A DNA stretch of 64,000 nucleotides from Pseudomonas sp. GOM7 (GTDB lineage: Bacteria; Pseudomonadota; Gammaproteobacteria; Pseudomonadales; Pseudomonadaceae): the NCBI RefSeq assembly GCF_026723825.1, contig NZ_CP113519.1, positions 1,798,001 to 1,862,000 of the forward strand, written 5' to 3'. Positions 29,585 to 37,192 of the stretch are shown one piece after another; within the stretch, counting starts at the first letter, position 1; every line of letters starts with the position of its first letter. The notes under the pieces are model-generated. The model worked only from the letters and a program-made list of their open reading frames with translations, did no database searches and was not told where the DNA came from. A program made the position numbers and the translations under genes.

Positions 29585-29716
29585 ATGTCCGCCAGCCTCA
29601 ACCTCCTGTCCATGCTGCAAGCCGGTGCCACGCGCGCCGCGTTGGCGCGTGCGCAGTTGCTCGTGGCTGCAGCGTATTACTTCTTTGGGTATTGGTTTAG
29701 CCACAGGCGCGCCTGA
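29585..29716 (+). CDS. Putative aromatic leader peptide for DAHP synthase attenuation
   Basis: A 43-codon frame starts at ATG 29585 with GGAG 6 bases upstream. Residues 31-38 are YYFFGYWF, seven aromatic codons out of eight (29675-29698), followed by SHRRA and a stop. Fifty-two bases after the stop is a strong rho-independent terminator, then a DAHP synthase gene. This layout is that of a translated leader in which ribosome stalling at Tyr, Phe or Trp codons controls read-through. I know no published description of it in this genus. The coding call rests on the ribosome site, the codon run and position. Confidence 0.72.
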   Translation: MSASLNLLSMLQAGATRAALARAQLLVAAAYYFFGYWFSHRRA

Positions 29717-29768
29717 TACCCCACAGGCGGCCTGAGATGACAGGGTCGCCACCAGAGACGTTTTGCAG

Positions 29769-29809
29769 AAAACCCCCGGTCGGCAACCCGACCGGGGGTT
29801 TTGTTTTTT
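29769..29809 (+). terminator. Attenuator terminator upstream of DAHP synthase
   Basis: A perfect 15-bp stem, AAAACCCCCGGTCGG (29769-29783) with CCGACCGGGGGTTTT (29788-29802), CAAC loop, is followed by GTTTTTT. Alternative upstream hairpins are possible: CAGGCG/CGCCTG around 29704-29715, and GGCGGCCTG with CAGGGTCGCC at about 29727-29750. I could not establish a clean antiterminator by eye. Confidence 0.88.
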
Positions 29810-29844
29810 CCGGCCGAAAACGGCCACAGATCGAGGACTTACAG

Positions 29845-29934
29845 ATGAACCGTTATTACCGCAACTACCGCTACGACTGGCGATTTAGCAGCGTCACCAC
29901 CGCCCTGACACCTTTGCCACGAACACTCAGCTAG
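29845..29934 (+). CDS. Second tyrosine-rich short frame before DAHP synthase
   Basis: A 29-residue frame beginning MNRYYRNYRYDWRF, with four tyrosines, a tryptophan and a phenylalanine in the first 14 residues. GAGG lies 8 bases before the ATG at 29845. It sits between the attenuator and the DAHP synthase start (29979). It could be a second sensing peptide controlling translation of aroG, or a real microprotein; nothing in the sequence decides. Confidence 0.55.
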   Translation: MNRYYRNYRYDWRFSSVTTALTPLPRTLS

Positions 29935-29978
29935 CGCCGCCGCGGCAACGACCGCGCCGGCCAAGGAACCGCCAGATC

Positions 29979-31043
29979 ATGAATGCATCCGTCTCCGCTC
30001 AACTCGCTTCCAGCATCACCCCCATTACCCGCCGCAGCGCCCAGCCGCTGCCCAGCCCTGCCGTACTGCGCCAACGTCTGCCACTGTCCGCCGCACTGGC
30101 CGAACGCATCGCCGTCGACCGTGACGCCATCCGCGCCGTGCTCGATGGCACCGATTCGCGCCTGCTGGTGGTGGTCGGCCCCTGTTCCCTGCACGACCGC
30201 GCCAGCGCCCTCGAATACGCCGAACGCCTGGCCGAACTGGCGCCGCAGGTGAGCGACCAACTGTTGCTGGTGATGCGCGCCTACGTGGAAAAACCGCGCA
30301 CCACCGTGGGTTGGAAGGGGCTGCTGTACGACCCGCATCTCGATGGCAGCGGTGACATGGCCGAAGGCTTGCGCCTGTCGCGGCAACTGATGCTGGACAT
30401 CCTCGAGCGCGGCCTGCCGCTGGCCACCGAGTTGCTGCAACCCATGGCCGCCGGTTACTTCGACGATCTGCTTGGCTGGGCCGCCATCGGTGCGCGTACC
30501 AGCGAGTCGCAGGTGCATCGCGAGATGGTCAGTGGCCTGGATCTGCCGGTGGGCTTCAAGAACGGCACCGATGGCAGCATCGGCATCGCCTGCGACGCCA
30601 TGCGCTCGGCGGCGCACCCGCACCAGCACTTCGGCATCGACGACCTCGGTCATCCGGCGTTGCTGCACACCGCTGGCAACCCGGACACCCATCTGGTGCT
30701 GCGCGGTGGCCACGGCGCACCGAACCATAATGCCGCCAGCGTCGCGGCCGCGCGTGAGGCGCTGCAGCGCCAGGGTATCGCGCCGCGCATCATGGTCGAC
30801 TGCAGCCACGCCAACAGCGGCAAGGATCCGCTGCGTCAGCCGGCGGTGCTGGAAAGCGTGATCGACCAGCGCCTGGCCGGCGACACGAGTCTGCGCGGGG
30901 TGATGCTGGAGAGCCACCTGTTCGAGGGTTGCCAGGCGCTGTCCGGCGAGCTGCGTTACGGCGTCTCGATCACCGATGGCTGCCTGGGCTGGAGTGGCAC
31001 CGAGCTGGCGCTGCGTCAGGCGGCCGAGCGTTTGCGCTCTTGA
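29979..31043 (+). CDS. aroG: 3-deoxy-7-phosphoheptulonate (DAHP) synthase, class I
   Basis: First enzyme of the shikimate pathway, condensing phosphoenolpyruvate with erythrose-4-phosphate. The 354-residue protein has the metal and substrate segments VVGPCSLHD, YVEKPRTTVGWKGL, GFKNGTDGS, RGGHGAPNH and VDCSHANSGK of the AroF/G/H type. Which aromatic amino acid inhibits it cannot be read from sequence; the symbol is a family-level choice. Upstream lie a presumptive leader peptide rich in Tyr/Phe/Trp codons and a terminator, implying regulation by aromatic amino acid supply. Confidence 0.92.
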   Translation: MNASVSAQLASSITPITRRSAQPLPSPAVLRQRLPLSAALAERIAVDRDAIRAVLDGTDSRLLVVVGPCSLHDRASALEYAERLAELAPQVSDQLLLVMRAYVEKPRTTVGWKGLLYDPHLDGSGDMAEGLRLSRQLMLDILERGLPLATELLQPMAAGYFDDLLGWAAIGARTSESQVHREMVSGLDLPVGFKNGTDGSIGIACDAMRSAAHPHQHFGIDDLGHPALLHTAGNPDTHLVLRGGHGAPNHNAASVAAAREALQRQGIAPRIMVDCSHANSGKDPLRQPAVLESVIDQRLAGDTSLRGVMLESHLFEGCQALSGELRYGVSITDGCLGWSGTELALRQAAERLRS

Positions 31044-31106
31044 GTCTTGCGAGAGGTGAGCATCTGCGTGCAGGCTTCGTCGTCCGTTCCATGAAGGATT
31101 CGATTC

Positions 31107-31859
31107 ATGCGTGATTACAAGTGGCTGCACGCGTTCTGCCTCAATCGCTTCGGCTCTGCCAAGGCCCTGGAAGCCATGCTGCCGCAGCCGCGCAGCGAGG
31201 CCGAGCTGCGCGCGCTGAGCGATGACCGCTACCTGTCCCTGATCAGCTTGCGCATCTTCCGCGCCGGCCTCAAGCACAGCCTGGTGGACGCCAAGTGGCC
31301 GGCGTTCGAGGAGGTGTTCTTCGGCTTCGACCCGGAAAAGGTGGTGCTGATGGGCGCCGAGCGTCTGGAGAACCTGATGCAGGATGCGCGTTTGATCCGT
31401 CATCTGGGCAAGCTCAAGAGCGTGCCGCGCAATGCCCAGTTCATCCTCGATGTGCGGGCGGGGCGTTTGTCGGGCAGTCCCTCTTCCGGCGCTGCGCGCC
31501 ACCTTCTCCCAGAGGGAGAAGGCCATCAGACTCGGCCTGCGGCCGATTTTTCTTTCGGCGCCCTGATCGCCGACTGGCCGGTGAGCGATATCGTCGGACT
31601 GTGGAAGTACCTGGCCAAGCACGGCAACCAGCTCGGCGGGCTGTCGGCGCCGCGCTTTCTGCGCATGGTGGGCAAGGATACCTTCATCCCCACCGACGAC
31701 ATGGTCGCCGCGCTCAAGGCGCAGAACATCATCGACAAGGCGCCGACCAGCCAGAAGGATCTCGCTGCGGTGCAGGCGGCCTTCAACCAGTGGCAGGCCG
31801 AGAGTGGGCGGCCGTTGTGTCAGCTATCGGTGATGCTGGCGCATACGGTCAATCACTGA
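31107..31859 (+). CDS. DNA-3-methyladenine glycosylase I-like protein with in-frame repeat insertion
   Basis: A 250-residue protein resembling the Tag-like glycosylase family (LISLRIFRAGL, FEEVFFGFDPEKV, RNAQFILDVR and SFGALIADWP segments), which removes alkylated bases. It lacks the N-terminal zinc ligands of true Tag, and a genuine tag lies at 52857. Residues about 118-148 (SGSPSSGAARHLLPEGEG and flanks) look foreign: they are encoded by a CTTCTCCC/GGGAGAAG palindromic repeat that keeps the frame. Whether the protein tolerates this loop is unknown. Confidence 0.72.
   Translation: MRDYKWLHAFCLNRFGSAKALEAMLPQPRSEAELRALSDDRYLSLISLRIFRAGLKHSLVDAKWPAFEEVFFGFDPEKVVLMGAERLENLMQDARLIRHLGKLKSVPRNAQFILDVRAGRLSGSPSSGAARHLLPEGEGHQTRPAADFSFGALIADWPVSDIVGLWKYLAKHGNQLGGLSAPRFLRMVGKDTFIPTDDMVAALKAQNIIDKAPTSQKDLAAVQAAFNQWQAESGRPLCQLSVMLAHTVNH
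31459..31548 (+). repeat. REP-like palindromic repeat inserted in frame in the Tag-like gene
   Basis: CCTTCTCCC (31502-31510), AGA and GGGAGAAGG (31514-31522) form a perfect 9-bp stem, preceded by CCGGCGCTGCGCGCC. The sequence resembles the CTCTCCC palindromes at 9060 and 20366. The borders are estimated from where the protein stops resembling its family. Confidence 0.65.
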
Positions 31860-31872
31860 GTCGTTTGCCTGC

Positions 31873-31930
31873 GTAGCCCGGATGCAATCCGGGGCAGTTC
31901 GCGCAAGGGTTCCCGGATTTCATCCGGGCA
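31873..31930. repeat. REPIN overlapping the end of the AraC-family gene
   Basis: GTAGCCCGGATGCAATCC (31873-31890) faces CCCGGATTTCATCCGGG (31912-31928). The stop codon of the minus-strand AraC gene (31920-31922) lies inside the second arm. Confidence 0.85.
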
Positions 31931-32960
31931 GCAGACCTTTGTCGCCTCGCCGCGCCTCGCGAAACTCTCCCGGGGTCCGCCCGGTCCAGCCCTTGAAGCT
32001 GCGGTGGAAGGAGCGCGCCTCGGTGAAACCCAGGTAGCTGGCGATGTCCTGCACGGCCAGATCGCTGTGCAACAGATAGTGCTCGGCCAGCTCCTGGCGC
32101 AGTTCGTCGAGGATCTGCTGATAGCTGGTGCCAGCCTGTTGCAGGTGGCGCTGCAGGGTGCGCACGGTCATGGCGAACCTTTCCGCCACCCGTTCCTTGC
32201 GTGGCAGACCATCCTTGAGCAGCAGGCGCAGGGCGTTCTTCACCCGCTGCGGCAGCGGCTCATCGTCACCCAGCTCGGCCATCAGCGCCAGGGCATGTTC
32301 CTCCAGGGTACGCAGCAGGTTGGCATCGGCCTGGCGCAGGGGCAGTTCGAGGACGTCCAGCGGCACCAGCAGGGCGTTGCAGGGTTGGCCGAAGCGCACC
32401 GGGCAGCCGAACAGTTGCTGGTACTCCTCGAGGGCCGTTGATTCAGGTTGCGGGTGCTCGAACCAGACCGCGTGCGGTGCGCGTTCGCTGTTGCTGAGCC
32501 AGCGCGCATACAGCAGCCAGGATGCCAGCACGTTTTCCACCAGGTGTCGGCGCACCTCAGCCTGGGTCTGCTGGCAGCTCCAGATCAGGCGCAGATGGTC
32601 GCCGGCCATTTCCAGGCGGCTGCTGCCCATCTCGCCGACCAGCTTCTCGTAAGGCACGATGCGACTCATGGCTTCGCCGAGGGTGGCGCAGTTCATGGTG
32701 ATGTAGCCGAGCACGCTCCATGAACCGGGCTGCACGAAGCGTGCGGCGTGAAGGCCGAACAGCGGGTCGACGGACTGGGCGAGCAGATGGGCCAGCAGAC
32801 GTTCATGCTGGCTGCAGGGGATGCGTTGGCTGTGGTCATAGAGCAGGGCAGCGTCGAGCCCGGCCGCGTTCAGCGCCGCCTGGATGTCCAGGTCGAGATG
32901 CTGGGCCTGGCGCAGGTAGGTGCTCAGGCTGGCGATGGAGGTGGAGCCTGGGGTGTGCAT
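31920..32960 (-). CDS. AraC-family transcriptional regulator
   Basis: A 346-residue regulator with an N-terminal arabinose-binding-like domain (about residues 15-200, PF12625 type) and a C-terminal AraC helix-turn-helix (about 245-335, with YLGFTEARSFHRSFKGWTG). This domain pair is shared with OruR/ArgR-like and virulence regulators. The target is unknown. I prefer the ATG at 32958-32960 (MHTPGSTSIASL); its ribosome site is weak, and a longer start at 33065 exists. The final GLLPG and stop codon are encoded by a REP sequence, so the native C-terminus may have been replaced. Confidence 0.8.
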   Translation of the reverse strand: MHTPGSTSIASLSTYLRQAQHLDLDIQAALNAAGLDAALLYDHSQRIPCSQHERLLAHLLAQSVDPLFGLHAARFVQPGSWSVLGYITMNCATLGEAMSRIVPYEKLVGEMGSSRLEMAGDHLRLIWSCQQTQAEVRRHLVENVLASWLLYARWLSNSERAPHAVWFEHPQPESTALEEYQQLFGCPVRFGQPCNALLVPLDVLELPLRQADANLLRTLEEHALALMAELGDDEPLPQRVKNALRLLLKDGLPRKERVAERFAMTVRTLQRHLQQAGTSYQQILDELRQELAEHYLLHSDLAVQDIASYLGFTEARSFHRSFKGWTGRTPGEFREARRGDKGLLPG

Positions 32961-33070
32961 GTGATCTTGTCGTTGTCGGCTGCCTGCTGCCAGGCATGTG
33001 CCGACGAACCCTAGCATGAATGCCTGGGCACGGGCAGCGCAGGATGGGCGGCTACCATCCTGCACTTCGC

Positions 33071-33769
33071 TCAGCGCAGATCCACCAGCACGATTTCGCT
33101 GTCTTCCTCGGCTTCGATGCGGATCGAAGTCTCATCGGCAATGGCCACGCCATCGCGCGCCTTGGCGGCGACGCCGTTGACCGCGAAACGCCCCGTGGCC
33201 CCCACCAGATAAGCCTTGTGCCCGGGTTGCAGGCTGTATTCGGCGCTTTGCCCGGCCTCGATCGTGGCAGCCACCAGACGGGCATCGGTGCGGATGGGCA
33301 GGGCATCGTTGTCGCCCGCGAAGCCGCTGGCCAGGGTGATGAAGGCGCCGGCGCGATCCCCCTTGGGAAAGGGCTTGGCGCCCCAGGAAGGCGGCAGGCC
33401 TGTCTGGGTGGGCTGAATCCAGATCTGGAAGATCCGGGTGGTTTCGTGCTCCAGGTTGTATTCACTGTGGGCGATGCCGCTGCCGGCGCTCATCACCTGC
33501 ACGTCGCCGGCTTCGGTGCGGCCTTTGTTGCCCAGGTTGTCCTGGTGGGTGATGGCGCCTTCGCGTACATAGGTGATGATCTCCATGTCACGGTGCGGGT
33601 GCGGCGGGAAGCCTGATTGCGGGGCGATTTCGTCATCGTTCCAGACGCGTAGGCGGCCCCAGTTCATGCGCTGTGGGTCGTGATAGTCGGCGAAGGAAAA
33701 ATGATGGCGGGCGTTCAGCCAGCCGTGATGGGCTGCGCCGAGTTGCTCGAACGGACGTACTTCGATCAT
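33071..33769 (-). CDS. Pirin-family protein (YhhW-like quercetinase)
   Basis: A 232-residue bicupin of the pirin family. The N-terminal cupin holds the metal ligands in FPPHPHRDMEIITYV (two His) and later SGIAHSEYN (His). E. coli YhhW has quercetin 2,3-dioxygenase activity in vitro; the cellular role is uncertain. The ATG at 33767-33769 follows AAGAGGA and matches the family start MIEVRPFEQ. It is divergent from yegS. Confidence 0.9.
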   Translation of the reverse strand: MIEVRPFEQLGAAHHGWLNARHHFSFADYHDPQRMNWGRLRVWNDDEIAPQSGFPPHPHRDMEIITYVREGAITHQDNLGNKGRTEAGDVQVMSAGSGIAHSEYNLEHETTRIFQIWIQPTQTGLPPSWGAKPFPKGDRAGAFITLASGFAGDNDALPIRTDARLVAATIEAGQSAEYSLQPGHKAYLVGATGRFAVNGVAAKARDGVAIADETSIRIEAEEDSEIVLVDLR

Positions 33770-33926
33770 GGTCAATCCTCTTGGCTTGCCAGGGAGAAGC
33801 CCCTTGGCAAGGGGCGATGACGCCATGATGATTTCGCTTGAATCGATTTAATAGAGCAAATTCTGCGCTATAAGAATCTATTGATTCGATATGTTGGTCA
33901 CTGCAGCGCGCTACGGGGGAATGGCG

Positions 33927-34847
33927 ATGAGCAAACGCAAGGCCTGGTTGATCCTGCATGGCAAGCAGGCGCTGAACGAGGAAGTCAGGGCGGCGGTGCA
34001 TGGTATGCGCGAGCAGGGCTGGGAGATCGCCGTGCGCCTGACCTGGGAAGCAGGCGATGCCCAGCGGCTGGTCGGCGAAGGCCTGGCGGCCGGCTACCCG
34101 ATATTGATCGCTGGCGGTGGTGACGGCACCTTGCGCGATGTCACCGAGGCTTTGATCGAGCACGGCGGCCAGGCCAGCCTGGCGCTATTGCCGTTGGGCA
34201 CCGCCAACGACTTCGCCCGCTCGGCCGGAATAACCCCGACACCCGCCGCGGCACTGGCGCTGCTCGACGTGGAGCCGGTGGCGGTGGATGTCGGCCTGGC
34301 CGGGGAGCGCGTGTTCCTCAACATGGCCACCGGCGGTTTCGGCTCCAACGTCACGGCCCATACGTCGGAGGAGCTGAAGAAAGTGCTCGGTGGCGCCGCC
34401 TATCTGCTCACCGGGCTTAGCCGTTTTTCCGAGGTGCGCGCAGCGGCCGGGCATTTTCGTGGGCCGGATTTCGAGTGGCAGGGTGAGTTCCTCGCCCTGG
34501 GCATCGGCAACGGCCGCCAGGCCGGTGGCGGGCATGTGCTATGCCCGGAGGCTGTGGTCGATGACGGTCTATTGGATGTCTGCATCCTGCCCGCCGCCTC
34601 CGATGTGATCGGCACCTTCGGCACGCTGTTGTCCGGTGGCATTCTCGGTTTGCAGAGCGTAGCCATCAGCGCTCGACTACCCTGGCTGGAGGTGGATGCG
34701 CCAGAGGGGCTCGACCTCAACCTCGATGGCGAGCCCATGGTCAGCCGTGAGCTGCGTTTCGCCGCCAAGCCGAGTGCACTGAGTTTGCACCTGCCACTGC
34801 ACTCGCCGTTGCTGCACGCTGGTCAGGCGCAAGGTGCTAAGGCATGA
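33927..34847 (+). CDS. yegS: Lipid kinase YegS
   Basis: Diacylglycerol-kinase-fold lipid kinase of 306 residues. The ATP-binding signature GGGDGTLRDV is at about residues 57-66 and PLGTANDFARS at about 88-98, both hallmarks of the family. YegS phosphorylates phosphatidylglycerol in vitro. ATG 33927 is chosen over 33921 because GGGGGA at 33915-33920 is then 6 bases away. A dispersed repeat follows. Confidence 0.9.
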   Translation: MSKRKAWLILHGKQALNEEVRAAVHGMREQGWEIAVRLTWEAGDAQRLVGEGLAAGYPILIAGGGDGTLRDVTEALIEHGGQASLALLPLGTANDFARSAGITPTPAAALALLDVEPVAVDVGLAGERVFLNMATGGFGSNVTAHTSEELKKVLGGAAYLLTGLSRFSEVRAAAGHFRGPDFEWQGEFLALGIGNGRQAGGGHVLCPEAVVDDGLLDVCILPAASDVIGTFGTLLSGGILGLQSVAISARLPWLEVDAPEGLDLNLDGEPMVSRELRFAAKPSALSLHLPLHSPLLHAGQAQGAKA

Positions 34848-34904
34848 TGGCTGGGCGCCAGCGATCTTCAGTCTGCCGGCTGCCTGCCGATATGCCGAAG
34901 GCAG

Positions 34905-35055
34905 GCTCGCAGGTCGCTGAAAAACTGCCTGCGTTGGCAATACTGCGGTAAAGCCGACCTGAAAATGCTCATTTACAGCAGGTAAACTGCGCTTTTTCGG
35001 TCGTCTTTGCCTTGTCTTGCCTGCCTCGTCTACGTTTTTCAACGGCCTGCTAGAC
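34905..35055 (+). repeat. Dispersed ~150-bp intergenic repeat, copy C
   Basis: It shares the ATGCTCATTTAC...GTAAACT core and the GCCTTGTCT segment with copies at 5878 and 7806 but has diverged elsewhere. Its ends are imperfect inverses, GCTGAAAAAC and GTTTTTCAACGGCC. It fills the gap between yegS and cheV. Confidence 0.7.
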
Positions 35056-35080
35056 TCAATAAACACCATGGGAGCGCGTG

Positions 35081-36013
35081 ATGGCCGGCATTCTTGATTC
35101 AGTGGATCAACGTACACAGCTAGTCGGTGAAAACCGTCTGGAAATCCTCATGTTCCGTCTGGCCGGGCGTCAGCTCTTCGCGATCAACGTGTTCAAGGTG
35201 CAGGAAGTCCTGCAACTGCCCAAGCTGACGCTGATGCCACAGCGCCATCGCTTCGTCTGCGGGGTAGTCAACCTGCGCGGCCACACCCTGCCGGTGATCG
35301 ACCTGTCCCAGGCCATCGGCATGCGCCCGCTGGTGCCGGACGAGCACAGCACCATCATCGTCACCGAATACAACCGCTCCGTGCAGGCCTTCCTGGTGGG
35401 CAGCGTCGACCGCATTCTCAACCTCAACTGGGAATCGATCCAGCCACCGCCCGGTGGTGCCGGGCGTCAGCACTACCTCACCGCCATCACCAAGGTCGAC
35501 GACCAGATCGTCGAGGTGATCGACGTGGAGAAGGTGCTGGCCGAGATCGTGCCGATGAGCACCAAGGTGTCCGCCGAAAAACTCGCCGACCCCTTGCTGG
35601 AGAAGGCTCGTGGCCGCGAAGTGCTGCTGGTGGACGACTCCAGCGTGGCGCTGAGCCAGTTACGCGACACCCTCACTCAGTTGGGCATGCGTCTGCACAT
35701 GGCCAGCGATGGCCTCAAGGCGCTCAACATGCTCAAGGCCTGGGCCGACAGCGGCGCGGTGATGACCGACAAGCTGCTGATGGTCTTCACCGATGCCGAG
35801 ATGCCGGAAATGGACGGCTATCGCCTGACCAGCGAAATCCGCAACGATCCGCGCCTCAAGGATCTCTACGTGGTGCTGCACACCTCCCTGTCCGGCAGCT
35901 TCAACGAAGCCATGGTGAAGAAGGTCGGCTGCGACGGTTTCCTCTCCAAGTTCCAGCCGGACAAGCTGGTGGATGTGGTGCGCGCCCGTCTCGCCCTCGA
36001 CGAGCCTGCCTGA
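35081..36013 (+). CDS. cheV: Chemotaxis coupling/response-regulator protein CheV
   Basis: A 310-residue fusion of a CheW domain (about residues 15-160) and a receiver domain (about 180-305). The phosphoacceptor aspartate lies in VFTDAEMPEMDG, with DD in LLVDDSS and the conserved K in LSKFQ. CheV couples receptors to CheA and may adjust adaptation. ATG 35081 is chosen over GTG 35078 on spacing from GGAG at 35071. It stands alone and is not part of a che operon in this window. Confidence 0.93.
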   Translation: MAGILDSVDQRTQLVGENRLEILMFRLAGRQLFAINVFKVQEVLQLPKLTLMPQRHRFVCGVVNLRGHTLPVIDLSQAIGMRPLVPDEHSTIIVTEYNRSVQAFLVGSVDRILNLNWESIQPPPGGAGRQHYLTAITKVDDQIVEVIDVEKVLAEIVPMSTKVSAEKLADPLLEKARGREVLLVDDSSVALSQLRDTLTQLGMRLHMASDGLKALNMLKAWADSGAVMTDKLLMVFTDAEMPEMDGYRLTSEIRNDPRLKDLYVVLHTSLSGSFNEAMVKKVGCDGFLSKFQPDKLVDVVRARLALDEPA

Positions 36014-36063
36014 GCGCTTGTGATCCCTGCCGGCAATTCGTATAAGGACGTTTTGCCGGCCGA

Positions 36064-36344
36064 GGGTCTGTTGCCGTTTCGACGCGAGCCGCGTTGCTGC
36101 ATCAAATTGCGCCATGGCCGGGCGGCGTTCCGCGAGGCGCGGGATGCAGGTAATGGTCGTTCCCTTGCCAAATCCCGCAACGACGCATGGCGCAATTTGC
36201 CGCGCAACCCGAAGGGACGGGCCTGTTTTTGCGCGATGCCGCGTTACTCGTCGCTTATTTGGAATGACCAAACTTCGCTCCCCGCGCCTTGCCTCGCGCA
36301 AAAACAGGCTCCGTCGCGGCCGTGCGCGAAACGTCAACAGACCC
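36064..36344. mobile_element. 281-bp MITE-like element with terminal inverted repeats
   Basis: The ends GGGTCTGTTGCCGTTTCG (36064-36081) and CGAAACGTCAACAGACCC (36327-36344) are inverted repeats, 17 of 18 matching. Inside are two further inverted pairs: CAAATTGCGCCATG against CATGGCGCAATTTG near 36103 and 36186, and GCCTGTTTTTGCGCG against CGCGCAAAAACAGGC near 36221 and 36295. It encodes no protein I recognise. A short relative lies at 940-990. I see no clear target duplication. Confidence 0.65.
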
Positions 36345-36358
36345 TGGAGAACCCGATC

Positions 36359-37165
36359 ATGTTGAGCCTTTCCGAGTTGTATCGCTATCCGCTCAAGTCC
36401 GGGCGGGGCGAGGCATTGCAGCGCAGTGCCGTCGATGGCCTGGGGCTCAATGGCGACCGCCGCTGGATGCTGGTCGAGGCCGCCACGGGCCGGTTCATCA
36501 CCCAACGCCTGCTACCGCAGATGAGCCAGCTTTCGGCGCTGTACGACGCGCGCGGCGGCCTGAACCTGAGCGCCGCCGGGCATGGCGAGCTCAGCGTCGC
36601 GCTGCCCGACCCCGAGCAGGATCTGCGTGGTGTGACCGTCTGGCAGGACAGCCTGCGTGTGCCCGATGCCGGTGACGAAGCCGCCGCCTGGCTCAGCGAC
36701 CTGCTGGGCCGCCCCTGCCGCCTGGTACAGGTGCCCGAAGCACGCACCCGTCAGGTGGATACCGCCTACGCCCAGCCGGGCGATCGCGTGGCTTTTGCCG
36801 ATGGTTTTCCCTTGCTGCTGATCGGCCAGGCCTCGCTGGACGATCTGATGCAGCGCGTTGGCCGGCCGCTGTCGATGCTGCGCTTTCGCCCCAACCTTGT
36901 GGTAACGGGCAGCGAACCTTACGCCGAGGATGGCTGGAAACGCATTCGTATCGGCGCGGTGGAGTTCGAGGTGGCCAAGGGCTGCAGCCGTTGCATCCTG
37001 ACCACCGTCGACCCGCAGAGCGGCGAGCGCAGCGCCGATCGCGAGCCGTTGGCCACCCTCAAGACCTACCGCGAGCGCGAAGGTGCGGTGTACTTCGGGC
37101 AGAACCTGCTGCCCCGTGGTGTCGGCGAGCTGCAACTGGGCATGCCGGTGGAAGTGCTCGAATAA
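36359..37165 (+). CDS. MOSC-domain protein (YcbX-like)
   Basis: A 268-residue protein with an N-terminal MOSC beta-barrel (about residues 1-110, LSELYRYPLKSGRG) and a C-terminal MOSC domain (about 120-265) carrying the conserved cysteine pair in AKGCSRCILTTVDP. MOSC proteins bind the molybdenum cofactor; YcbX reduces N-hydroxylated compounds. It starts right after the MITE-like element, whose end provides CTGGAGA as the ribosome site. The longer in-frame start at 36020 lies in the element and is rejected. Confidence 0.87.
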   Translation: MLSLSELYRYPLKSGRGEALQRSAVDGLGLNGDRRWMLVEAATGRFITQRLLPQMSQLSALYDARGGLNLSAAGHGELSVALPDPEQDLRGVTVWQDSLRVPDAGDEAAAWLSDLLGRPCRLVQVPEARTRQVDTAYAQPGDRVAFADGFPLLLIGQASLDDLMQRVGRPLSMLRFRPNLVVTGSEPYAEDGWKRIRIGAVEFEVAKGCSRCILTTVDPQSGERSADREPLATLKTYREREGAVYFGQNLLPRGVGELQLGMPVEVLE

Positions 37166-37192
37166 GGCCTGGCCCCCTTCGCTCCTACAGGA

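Noticed and set aside
36020..36358. Longer start for the MOSC protein
   Set aside because: The extra residues are encoded by the inverted-repeat element and have no family similarity.
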